Source: Lolium rigidum
Taxonomy: Eukaryota; Streptophyta; Magnoliopsida; Poales; Poaceae
Length of the DNA stretch: 64,000 nucleotides
NCBI RefSeq assembly: GCF_022539505.1
Contig: NC_061510.1
Coordinates: forward strand, 266,423,687 to 266,487,686
Direction: 5' to 3'
Both the position numbers and the translations under genes were made by a program. This document shows positions 24,378 through 34,909 of the stretch, piece after piece (within the stretch, counting starts at the first letter, position 1; the number at the start of each line of letters is the position of its first letter). Under the pieces are notes generated by a model, which did no database searches, was not told where the DNA came from, and worked only from the letters and a program-made list of their open reading frames with translations.

Positions 24378-26118
24378 TGATGTCTACGGGAGCTTCTATT
24401 CTTGTAGACAGATGTTGGGCCTCCAAGAGCAGCAGGTTTGTAGAACAGCAACAAGTTTCCCTTAAGTGGATACCCAAGGTTTATCGAACTCGGGGAGGAA
24501 GAGGTCAAAGATATCCCTCTCATGCAACCCTGCAACCACAAAGCAAGAAGTCTCTTGTGTCCCCAACACACCTAATAGGTGCACTAGTTCGGCGAAGAGA
24601 TAGTGAAATACAGGTGGTATGAATAAGTAGTAGCAACGGTGGCGGAAAAGTGCTTGGCGTGTAGTTGATGGTGGTGGTATTGCAGCAGTAGTAACGCAGT
24701 AAAACAGTAAACAAGCAGTAGTAACTCAGCAGTAGTAACGCAGCAGTAGTAAACAAGCAGTAGTAACTCAGCAGTATTTAGGAACAAGGCCTAGGGATTA
24801 CACTTTCACTAGTGGACACTCTCAACATTGATCACATAATGCAACGTATAAATGCATACTCTACACTTTTGTTGGATGATGAACACATTGCGTAGGATTA
24901 CACGAACCCTCAATGCCGGAGTTAACAAGCTCCACAATAATGCTCATGTTTAAGTAACCTTTAGTGTAAGATAGATCAACGCTACTAAACCAAGTACTAG
25001 CATAGCATGCACACTCGTCACCTTCATGCATATGTAGGAGGAATAGATCACATCAATATTATCATAGCAATAGTTAACTCCATAATCTACAAGAGATCAT
25101 GATCATAGCATAAACCAAGTACTAACACGGTGCACGCACTCGTCACCTTTGCACACATGCAAGGAGGAATAAACTACTTTAATAACACATTGCTAGAGTA
25201 GCACATAGATAGTAGTGATACAAACATGCCGCAATCATAAAGAGATATAAATAAGCACCTCACTATGCCATTCAACAGATGAATAAGTATTCTCGTGAAA
25301 TCTAGCCTAAGAGACCCACACGGTGCACACACTCGTCACCTTTACACACGTGGGACGAGGAGTCTCCGGAGATCACATAAGTAAAACTCACTTGACTAGC
25401 ATAATGACATCTAGATTACAAGCATCATCATATGAATCTCAATCATGTAAGGCAGCTCATGAGATTATTGTATTGAAGCACATAGGAGAGAGATGAACCA
25501 CATAGCTACCGGTACAGCCCCGAGCCTCGATGGAGAACTACTCCTCCTCATGGGAGCAAGCAGCGGTGATGAAGATGGCGGTGGAGATGGCAGCGGTGTC
25601 GATGGAGAAGCCTTCCGGGGCACTTCCCCGCTCCGGCAGGTGCCGGAACGGATATCCCGTCCCCGCATCTTGGCTTCGCGATGGCGGCGGCTCGGCAGGT
25701 TTCGTGGGTTTCGTCAATTGGTATCGGGTTTTCTGATCCAGGGGCTTCTTATAGGCGAGAGGCGGCGCCAGCAGGGTCGAGGGGGTGCCCACACCATAGG
25801 GTGGCGCGGGCCCCCCGGCCGCGCCGGCCTAGGGTTTGGTGGGCCTGTCCCCCTCCCTGGTGGTTCTCGTGTGTTCTGGAGGCTTCCGGGTAAAATAGGA
25901 ACTTTGGCGTTGATTTCGTCCGATTCCGAGAATATTTCGTTACTAGGATTTCTGAAACCAAAAACAGCAGAAAACAGGAACTGGCACTTCGGCATCTTGT
26001 TAATAGGTTAGTTCCAGAAAATGCACGAATATGACATAAAGTGTGCATAAAACATGTAGATAACATCAATAATGTGGCATGGAACACAAGAAATTATCGA
26101 TACGTTGGAGACGTATCA
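24378..26118 (-). repeat. E2 5' LTR
   Basis: 1,741 bp; the minus-strand LTR is followed by spacer and tRNA-Asp-type primer site at lower coordinates. It ends at 26118 against the ACTGA target duplication. GC-rich frames inside (25493-26011 and overlaps) are not considered genes. Confidence 0.92.
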
Positions 26119-26148
26119 ACTGACAAGATTTTTTTTCCCCTCTTTCAG

Positions 26149-26400
26149 TACCTGAATCCAAAACCATTTACCCATGTCGGCTCCCCTGTCAATGGATTTG
26201 CACACTTGTGGAAGAGGGACCTTGAAGAGCCTGTTGTAGCCTGGTACCACATTGAAGGAGATGATCACATTGCAATTACCATTGGGTGGGATAACTTCAG
26301 GGAGCAATCACATATTGTTGAAGGAACTCTCCTTCTGATGATTGCAACACCAAGGGCTGAAGCAATTGTTCTGGACTTTGTGGAGATCATCAACCCATGA
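26149..26400 (+). pseudogene. Terminal exon of a B3-domain-like gene, cut off by E2
   Basis: A pyrimidine-rich tract and acceptor (TTTTTTTTCCCCTCTTTCAG, ending 26148) lead into an 83-codon open exon ending in TGA at 26398-26400. The peptide has the layout of the C-terminal half of a plant B3 DNA-binding domain: GWDNFREQSHIVEGTLLLM (compare the W..F......+.G..L pattern) followed by a hydrophobic strand AIVLDFVEII. The first exons are missing: E2 sits 30 bp upstream in the intron, and beyond E2 only 31 bp remain before gap 1. The assignment is by pattern only. It lies upstream of, and in the same orientation as, another B3-like gene start, as expected for a tandem gene cluster. Confidence 0.5.
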
Positions 26401-26929
26401 AGTATAGGGTCTAGTTGTTAAGTGGTCATGTGTGACTTGTCGTTTAATCTATTTTCTACCAATCTATTGTGATTTGAAATGTTTAGACTACTCGTGGAAT
26501 CTATTGTGATTTGTAATGTTTTAGACTACTGTGGAATGTACTCGTGATTTGCTTGATGATATTAAATGTGTTTTGAATGTGCTAAGATTCAATTTTAAGA
26601 CTACCGTAATCTACTGTGATTACTACTATATATGTGAAAGCAAGAATTCCCGAGGCACTTGTGTTTTTATCACATTTGCATGGAATTTTTCTTGCATCAC
26701 CGTTGTTCTTTTTGCCATTTCTAAAGGAGATTTCACAAAAAAATCAGGATTTTTAAGTTTTACCATGCAAGAATTCCTGAGGCACTTGTGTTTTTATCAC
26801 ATTTGCATTGAATTTTTTCTAGCAACAATAGCTGCACATCTTCAAAATTGTTTTGGCTAAATTTTGTTGTTCTTTCTGCCATTTATAAAGGACATTTCAA
26901 AACAGAAGTTTCTCTGCATCGTGGGCTAA
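26401..26929 (+). other. 3' flank and intergenic spacer between two B3-like gene pieces
   Basis: AT-rich with two diverged copies of a segment containing CAAGAATTC(C/T)GAGGCACTTGTG (26641 and 26767) about 126 bp apart. No coding exon was recognised. Confidence 0.4.
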
Positions 26930-27205
26930 CATTAACCAGATCTGGGCCTTCAATTTCATTTTGGGCCGGTCGCCAGCCCATATATAATTCATCCTGGGCT
27001 GGGTTGTTGGAAGTCATACCGTCCCCCTACTATATTAACCAGTTCATCTCTCTCTCCGTCACTTTTTCCACTTCATCTCTCTCGCTCCACTTCTCCTGTA
27101 GCAGTTCCTCGACGGTGACGACTGGAAGCGGTTATCTCCTGTAGCAGTTCGTCGACGGTTCTTCTTCAAGTTCATCTAGATCTTGCGGTCGCTTCTTCGC
27201 AAGGT
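26930..27205 (+). promoter_or_regulatory. Probable promoter and 5' leader of B3-like gene 2
   Basis: GGGCC and GGGCT promoter words (26945, 26962, 26996) lie around CATATATAAT (26978-26988), and pyrimidine-rich leader sequence (CATCTCTCTC) follows. A donor-like CAAG|GTGAGT at 27200-27209 suggests a leader intron ending at the acceptor just before the ATG at 27719. This layout is typical of a plant nuclear gene rather than of a transposon. Confidence 0.4.
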
Positions 27206-27718
27206 GAGTTCGAAACAAAAAAACCCCTCTCCTGCAAGTTTAGTTCGAAACAAAAAAACCCCTCTCCTTGCTTCCAGTTCTTGCCATCTTTTCTGCAAGG
27301 TGATTTTTTTGTGCCACTTCTTCTTGATTGATGATGTGTTCGCATGGGTTCAATCTATTGAACATTCTTCATTCCCTCTTTCTAATCTTCTCAGATCTGT
27401 TCGCATTGGTTCAATCTGTTTGGCCTTTTTCCTCCTTGCATGTGTTCATTTGCTTGATTTGACTGCATGGTTCCAATCCATTTAACCTTTTTCATCCTTT
27501 GCATGCGTTCATTTGCTTGTTTTGACTGCACTGGTTCAATCTGTTTAACCTTTTCATCCTTGCATGTGTTCATTTGCTAGATTATATATCATGGTTTCAA
27601 CCCATTCAACCTTTTTAGGGTTCATTTGCTAGATTAGATCTGTTTCCATCACTGTAAACAATTTTTTTTAGGGTTCATATCAATTAATATACTGACATTT
27701 ACTTTGGGATAGGTTCAA

Positions 27719-28291
27719 ATGGATCAAGGCAACTGTCGGTTCTGCCATCAGCCTATGGCCAACTGCAAATATTCAAACAGGCGTGCTACATCATTCAAGA
27801 TCATCATGCAAGAGGACTATGATCACTCTGCGGTATGCAATTCCTTGTACATTGATTACTTGAATTTCATGCTTAAATTTCTATTTATCCGCAAGACTAA
27901 TCTCACATTGTGTTTCATGCTTTGAACAGATCGTTCCTTGTTACTTCAAGGAAAAACTCGAACAAGTATGGGGACAAGTGGTTGCATGCTCTTGTCTGCC
28001 GGCCACGAGTCGGACTTTTACTTAGAGAAGAGTACAAACTCCACAGCCATATGTGGCCCCTGGTGGTCTTATTTTCTCATGTCACACCTTGTTGATGTCA
28101 ACGATGTTGTCACCTTCAAGTTACCTACTGAAGATGACAGTGAAGATGAGCTTGATGATGAAGATGCAGAAGGTATGGAGTATGAAGAAGAGGCTGGTGA
28201 TGGCATCTTCCAAGTATCTGTTGCAGATCCTGATGGAAACCAAAAGCCCTTCTTTCTTATGAATGGTATGTACATTACTCTTCTGGAAACT
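27719..28291 (+). pseudogene. B3-domain protein gene, 5' exons only, frameshifted and cut by E3
   Basis: Exon 27719-27832 encodes 38 residues beginning MDQGNCRFCHQPMANC, a CxxC-type N-terminus seen in grass REM-type B3 proteins, then RRATSFKIIMQEDYDHSA, the start of a B3 fold (FKxxM..D). Donor GTATGC and acceptor GAACAG frame an intron of 97 bp. The next exon (from 27930) continues with IVPCYFKEKLEQVW in phase, but the remaining B3-like part (ending FLMSHLVDVNDVVTFKL, then a Glu/Asp-rich tail) is in another frame. A net one-base loss therefore lies between about 27975 and 28000. After a probable donor (near 28265) the E3 retrotransposon follows within about 60 bp, so downstream exons are separated or lost. 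The B3 assignment is by pattern; protein function is not established. Confidence 0.5.
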
Positions 28292-28328
28292 TGTCAGACA
28301 GTTAGTTTGTTTAATAATTTGTGATCAC

Positions 28329-29934
28329 TGATACGTCTCCAACGTATCGATAATTTCTTGTGTTCCATGCCACATTATTGATGATTATCTACATGTTTTA
28401 TGCACACTTTATATCATATTCGTGCATTTTCTGGAACTAACCTATTAACAAGATGCCGAAGTGCCGCTTGCTGTTTTCTCGCTGTTTTTGGTTTCGGAAA
28501 TCCTAGTAAAGAAATATTCTCGGAATTGGACGAAATAAAAGCCCGGAGGCCTATTTTCTCACGAAGCTTCCGGAAGACCGAAGACGAGACGAAGAGGGGC
28601 CACGGGGTGGCCAAACCCTAGGCGGCGCGGCCCCCCTTGGCCGCGCGGCCCCGTGGTGTGGGCCCCCCGTGCCGCCTCTCGACTTGCCCTTCCGCCTACA
28701 AATAGCCTCCGTGACGAAACCCCCGCACCGAGAGCCACGATACGGAAAACATTACCGAGACGCCGTCGCCGCCGATCCCATCTCGGGGGATCCTGGAGAT
28801 CGCCTCCGGCACCCTCGCCGGAGAGGGGAATCATCTCCCGGAGGACTCTACACCGCCATGGTCGCCTCCGGAGTGATGAGTGAGTAGTCTACCCCTGGAC
28901 TATGGGTCCATAGCAGTAGCTAGATGGTTGTCTTCTCCCCATTGTGCTATCATTGTCGGATCTTGTGAGCTGCCTATCATGATCAAGATCATCTATATGT
29001 AATTCTATATGTTGCGTTTGTTGGGATCCGATGAATAGAGAATACTTGTTATGTTGATTATCAAAGTTATGCTTATGTGTTGTTTATGATCTTGCATGCT
29101 CTCCGTTTCTAGTAGAGGCTCGGCCAAGTTTTTACTTTTAACTCCAAGAGGGAGTACTTATGCTCGATAGTGGGTTCATGCCTCGCATTGACACCGGGAC
29201 AATGGACAGTAAAGTTCTAAGGTTGTGTTGTGCTGTTGCCACTAGGGATAAAACATTGATGCTATGTCTAAGGATGTAGTTGTTGATTACATTACGCACC
29301 ATACTTAATGCAATTGTCTCGTTGTTTTGCAACTTAATACTGGAGGGGGTTCGGATGATAACCTCGAAGGTGGACTTTTTAGGCATAGATGCAGTTGGAT
29401 GGCGGTCTATGTACTTTGTCGTAATGCCCAATTAAATCTCACTATACTCATCATGATATGTATGTGCATTGTCATGCTCTCTTTATTTGTCAATTGCCCA
29501 ACTCGTAATTTGTTCACCCAACATGCTGTTCGTCTTATGGGAGAGACACCTCTAGTGAACTGTGGACCCCGGTCCAATTCTCTTTACTGAAATACAATCT
29601 ACTGCAATACTTGTTTTTACTCGTTTTCTCTCGCAAACAATCATCTTCCACACAATATGGTTAATCCTTTGTTACAGCAAGCCGGTGAGATTGACAACCT
29701 CATCTGTTTCGTTGGGGCAAAGTACTTTGGTTGTGTTGTGCGGGTTCCACGTTGGCGCCGGAATCTCTCGGTGTTGCGCCGCACTACATCCCGCCGCCAT
29801 CAACCTTCAACGTGCTTCTTGGCTCCTCCTCGGTTCGATAAACCTTGGTTTCTTTCTGAGGGAAAACTTGCTGCTGTGCGCATCATACCTTCCTCTTGGG
29901 GTTGCCCAACGAACGTGTGAAATACACGCCATCA
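28329..29934 (+). repeat. E3 5' LTR
   Basis: 1,606 bp. It shares U5 (ending AATACACGCCATCA) with E4 and the outermost U3 with E2. Differences from the 3' LTR lie mostly at CTG/CTCG/CCG and CAG/CGG sites. Confidence 0.94.
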
Positions 29935-29945
29935 AGCTCTTTTTC

Positions 29946-29963
29946 TGGCGCCGTTGTCGGGGA
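29946..29963 (+). other. E3 primer-binding site, tRNA-Asp type
   Basis: TGGCGCCGTTGTCGGGGA, the standard plant tRNA-Asp primer sequence, lies 11 bases inside the LTR. Confidence 0.85.
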
Positions 29964-30189
29964 GATCAAGACACGCTGCAAGGGGAGTCTCCACTTCTCA
30001 ATCTCTTTACTTTGTTTTTGTCTTGCTTTATTTTATTTACTACTTTGTTTGCTGCACTAAATCAAAATACAAAAAAATTAGTTGCTAGTTTTACTTTATT
30101 TGCTATCTTGTTTGCTATATCGAAAACACAAAAAAATTAGTTTACTTGCATTTACTTTATCTAGTTTGCTTTATTTACTCGTTGCTAAA

Positions 30190-31584
30190 ATGGCCAACGC
30201 TGAAAATACTAAGTTGTGTGACTTCACAACCACAAATAATAATGATTTCTTATGCACACCTATTGCTCCACTCGCTACTACAGCAGAATTCTTTGAAATT
30301 AAACCTCGCTTTATCGAATCTTGTCATGAACCATCAATTTTCTGGTGTTAGTTCTGATGATGCTGCTGCCCATCTCAATAAGTTTGTTGAACTATGTGAA
30401 ATGCAAAAATATAAAGATGTAGATGGTGACATTATAAAATTAAAATTGTTTCCTTTCTCATTAAGAGGAAGAGCTAAAGATTGGTCGCTATCTCTGCCTA
30501 AGAATAGTATTGATTCATGGACTAAATGCAAGGATGCTTTTATTGGTAGATATTATCCCCTGCTAAAATTATATCTTTGAGGAGTAGCATAATGAATTTT
30601 AAACAATTAGATACTGAACATGTTGCTCAAGCTTGGGAAAGAATGAAATCTCTGGTTAAAAATTGCCCAACCCATGGATCGACTACTTGGATGATCATCC
30701 AAACCTTCTATGCAGGACTAAATTTTTCTTCGCGGAATTTATTGGATTCAGCTGCTGGAGGTACCTTTATGTCCATCACTCTTGGTGAAGCAACAAAGCT
30801 TCTTGATAATATGATGATCAACTACTCCGAATGGCACACGGAAAGAGCTCCACAAGGTAAGAAGGTAAATTCTGTCGAAGAAACCTCTTCCTTGAGTGAT
30901 AAGATTGATGCTATTATGTCTATGCTTGCGAATGATAGGACTAATGTTGATCCTAATAATGTTCCATTAGCTTCATTGGTTGCACAAGAAGAACATGTTG
31001 ATGTAAACTTCATTAAAAATAATAATTTCAACAACAATGCTTACCGGAACAATTCTAGTAACAACTATAGGCCATATCCTTATAATAATGGCAACGGCTA
31101 TGGTAATTCTTATGGAAGTTCTTACAACAATAATAGGAATACACCCCCTGGACTTGAAGCCATGCTTAAAGAATTTATTAGTACACAAACTGCCTTTAAC
31201 AAATCTGTTGAGGAAAAGCTCAATAAAATTGATATTCTTGTTTCTAGAGTTGATAGTCTTGCCTCTGATGTTGATCTTTTGAAATCGAAAGTTATGCCTA
31301 ATGAGAATCATCATAATAAGATTGCTACTACAGCAAATGCCATTCAAGTTAGAATTAACGAGAATATAAGATTAATGGCTGAACTGCGTGCTAGGTGGGA
31401 TAGAGAAGAAAATGAAAAACTAGCTAAAGAGAAGAATATAGCTAAAGTTTGGACTATTACCACCACTAGTAATGCTAATACTACACATGTTGCTGCACCT
31501 CCTACCCATACTAATAAAAGAATTGGTGTTAGCAATGTTTCCACTTCTAATGCAAAGCGCGAAAAACTGCCTCGAAACTGCTAA
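30190..31584 (+). pseudogene. E3 gag, frame broken at CTG sites
   Basis: Gag forms the retrotransposon particle. The ATG at 30190 opens a frame (MANAENTKLCDF). The gag core is recognised in the next segment by DAAAHLNKFVELCEMQKYKD and FPFSLRGRAKDWSLSLP, followed by FIGRYYP. The C-terminal half is Asn-rich (NNNFNNNAYRNNSSNNYR) with a probable coiled coil (FNKSVEEKLNKIDILVSRVDSL). The reading frame changes near 30305 (a CTCG where the family pattern calls for CTG), near 30557-30562 (CCCCTG), and at 31571-31590 (two CTCG words). No zinc knuckle was seen. The breaks may be base-calling errors rather than real lesions. Confidence 0.75.
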
Positions 31585-31670
31585 AACTCGCTGAAATTGC
31601 CCGTGATAAAGCTGCTGAAATTTTTTCCAACATTGGGGATGATGATCCCATTGCTTTAGATTATAATGGT

Positions 31671-32307
31671 TTGAATTTTGATGATTGCCACATCTCTGAA
31701 GTTATAAAGTTCTTGCAAAAACTTGCTAAAAGTCCTAATGCTAGTGCTATAAATTTGGCTTTCACGCATCATATTACAAATGCTCTCATAAAAGCTAGAG
31801 AAGAGAAACTAGAGCGCGAAGCCTCTATTCCTAAAAAGCTAGAAGATGGTTGGGAGCCCATCATTAAGATGAAGGTTAAAGATTTTGATTGTAATGCTTT
31901 ATGTGATCTTGGTGCAAGTATTTCGTTATGCTCGAAGAAAATTTATAATATGCTTGACTTGCCACCGCCGAAAAATTGTTATTTGGATGTTAATCTTGCT
32001 GATCATTCTACAAAGAAACCTTTGGGTAAAGTTGATAATGTTCGCATTACCGTTAACAATAACCTTGTTCCCGTTGATTTTGTTGTCTTGGATATTGAAT
32101 GCAATGCATCTTGTCCAATTATATTGGGAAGACCTTTTCTTCGAACTCGTTGGTGCTATTATTGATATGAGGGAAGGAAATATAAAATATCAATTTCCTC
32201 TCAAGAAAGGTATGGAACACTTCCCTAGAAAGAGAATGAAGGTACCTTATGATTCTATCATTAGAACAAATTATGATGTTGATGCTTCATCTCTTGATGT
32301 TACTTGA
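31671..32307 (+). pseudogene. E3 aspartic protease (retropepsin) region
   Basis: The protease would process Gag polyprotein. The catalytic motif reads DLGAS (GAT at 31905), the Leu-for-Thr form usual in the Athila lineage. It follows FDCNALC and precedes the second conserved strand VDFVVLDIE and the terminal motif IILGRPFLRT. The frame breaks at the CTCG of 32146-32149 and continues in another frame to TGA at 32305-32307. It is joined upstream to gag through the CTCG-containing break at 31571-31590, so gag and protease were probably one polyprotein. No polymerase sequence follows. Confidence 0.75.
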
Positions 32308-34909
32308 TACACACTTTCGCGCCTAGCTGAAAGGCGTTAAAGAAAAGCGCTTATGGGAGACAACCCATATTTTTACCTACAGTACTTTGTTTTTATTTTG
32401 TGTCTTGGAAGTTGTTTACTACTGTAGCAACCTCTCCTTATCTTAGTTTTGAGTTTTGTTGTGCCAAGTTAAGCCGTTGATAGAAAAGTAAGTACTAGAT
32501 TTGGATTACTGCGCAGTTCCAGATTTCTTTGCTGTCACGAATCTGAGCCCACTGCCCTGCAGGAAGCTCAGAAAATTATGCCAATTTACGTGCATGATCC
32601 TCAGATATGTACGCAACTTTCATTCAATTTGAGCATTTTCATTTGAGCAAGTCTGGTGCCATTTTAAAATTCGTCAATACGAACTGTTCTGTTTTGACAG
32701 ATTCTGCCTTTTATTTCGCATTGCCTCTTTCGCTATGTTGGATGAATTTCTTTGATCCACTAATGTCCAGTAGCATTATGCAATGTCCAGAAGTGTTAAG
32801 AATGATTGTGTCACCTCTGAATATGTCAATTTATATTGTGCACTAACCCTCTAATGAGTTGTTTCGAGTTTGGTGTGGAGGAAGTTTTCAAGGATCAAGA
32901 GAGGAGTATGATGCAACATGATCAAGGAGAGTGAAAGCTCTAAGCTTGGGGATGCACCCGGTGGTTCACCCCTGCATATATCAAGAAGACTCAAGCGTCT
33001 AAGCTTGGGGATGCCCAAGGCATCCCCTTCTTCATCAACAAATTATCAGGTTCCTCCCCTGAAACTATATTTTTATTCCATCACATCTTATGTGCTTTTT
33101 CTTGGAGCGTCGGTTTGTTTTTATTTTTGTTTTGTTTGAATAAAATGGATCCTAGCATTCACCTTATGGGAGAGATACACACTCCGCTGTAGCATATGGA
33201 CAAATATGTCCTTGGTTTCTACTCATAGTATTCATGGCGAAGTTTCTTCTTCGTTAAATTGTTATATGGTTGGAATTGGAAAATGATACATGTAGTAATT
33301 GCTATAAATGTCTTGGGTAATGTGATACTTGGCAATTGTTGTGCTCATGTTTAAGCTCTTGCATCATATGCTTTGCACCCATTAATGAAGAAATACATAG
33401 AGCATGCTAAAATTTGGTTTGCATAATTGGTTTCTCTAAGGTCTAGATAATTTCTAGTATTGAGTTTGAACAACAAGGAAGACGGTGTAGAGTTTTATAA
33501 TGTTTTCAATATGTCTTTTATGTGAGTTTTGCTGCACCGGTTCATCCTTGTGTTTGTTTCAAATAAGCCTTGCTAGCCTAAACCTTGTATCGAGAGGGAA
33601 TACTTCTCATGCATCCAAAATACTTGAGCCAACCACTATGCCATTTGTGTCCACCATACCTACCTACTACATGGTATTTTCCAGCCATTCCAAAGTAAAT
33701 TGCTTGAGTGCTACCTTTAAAATTCCATCATCCACCTTTGCAATATATAGCTCATGGGACAAATAGCTTAAAAACTATTGTGGTATTGAATATGTAATTA
33801 TGCACTTTATCTCTTATTAAGTTGCTTGTTGTGCGATAACCATGTTTATCGGGGAACGCCATCAACTCATTGTTGAATTTCATGTGAGTTGCTATGCATG
33901 TTCGTCTTGTCGGAAGTAAGGGCGATCTACACTGAGTTGAATGGTTTGAGCATGCATATTGTGAGAGAAGAACATTGGGCCGCTAACTAAAGCCATGTTC
34001 CATGGTGGAAGTTTCAGTTTTGGACAAACATCCTCAAATCTCTAATGAGAAAAGAATTAATTGTTGTTGAATGCTTAAAGCATTAAAAGAGGAGTCCATT
34101 ATCTGTTGTCTATGTTGTCCCGGTATGGATGTCTAAGTTGAGAATAATCAAAAGCGAGAAATCCAAATGCGAGCTTTCTCCTTAGACCTTTGTACGAGCG
34201 GCATAGAGGTACCCCTTTGTGATACTTGGTTAAAGCATATGTATTGCGGTGATAATCCGGGTAGTCCAAGCTAATTAGGACAAGGTGCGGGCACTATTAG
34301 TACACTATGCATGAGGCTTGCAACTTATAAGATATAATTTACATGATGCATATGCTTTATTACTACCGTTGACAAAATTGTTTCATGTTTTCAAAATCAA
34401 AGCTCTAGCACAAATATAGCAATCGATGCTTTTCCTCTATGAGGACCATTCTTTTACTTTCAATGTTGAGTCAGTTCACCTATTTCTCTCCACCTCAAGA
34501 AGCAAACACTTGTGTGAACTGTGCATTGATTCCTACATATTCGCTTATTGCACTTATTATATTACTCTATGTTGACAATATCCATGAGATATACATGTTA
34601 CAAGTTGAAAGCAACCGCTGAAACTTAATCTTCTTTTGTGTTGCTTCAATACCTTTACTTTGAATTATTGCTTTATGAGTTAACTCTTATGCAAGACTTA
34701 TTGATGCTTGTCTTGAAGTGCTATTCATGAAAAGTCTTTGCTTTATGATTCACTTGTTTACTCATGTCATACACATTGTTTTGATCGCTGCACTCACTAC
34801 ATATGCTTTACAAATAGTATGATCAAGTTTATGATGGCATGTCACTCCGGAAATTATCTTTGTTATCGTTTTACCTGCTCGGGACGAGCAGAACTAAGCT
34901 TGGGGATGC
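32308..34909 (+). other. E3 3' internal region, non-coding
   Basis: Corresponds to the E1 14299-16869 region and is almost identical in places to E2: the 79-codon frames 32607-32846 here and 22933-23172 minus in E2 translate identically. It ends with the polypurine tract AAGCTTGGGGATGC. Confidence 0.75.

Larger units (their letters stand above)
19273..26118 (-). mobile_element. E2: non-autonomous gypsy-type LTR retrotransposon, minus orientation
   Basis: LTRs lie at 24378-26118 (5') and 19273-21023 (3'), each starting TGATACG and ending ACATCA in the minus sense. The flanking pentamers are ACCGA (19268-19272) and ACTGA (26119-26123), a target-site duplication with one difference. The primer site is TGGCGCCGTTGCCGG (minus, about 24350-24367), and the polypurine tract with the AGCTTGGGGATGC word is at 21024-21040. 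The only ORF is a copy of the unknown E1-type ORF. The element is inserted in an intron immediately before the last exon of a B3-like gene. Confidence 0.92.

Noticed and set aside
30822..31544. Minus-strand frames opposite gag
   Set aside because: Shadow frames of the gag coding strand without domains.
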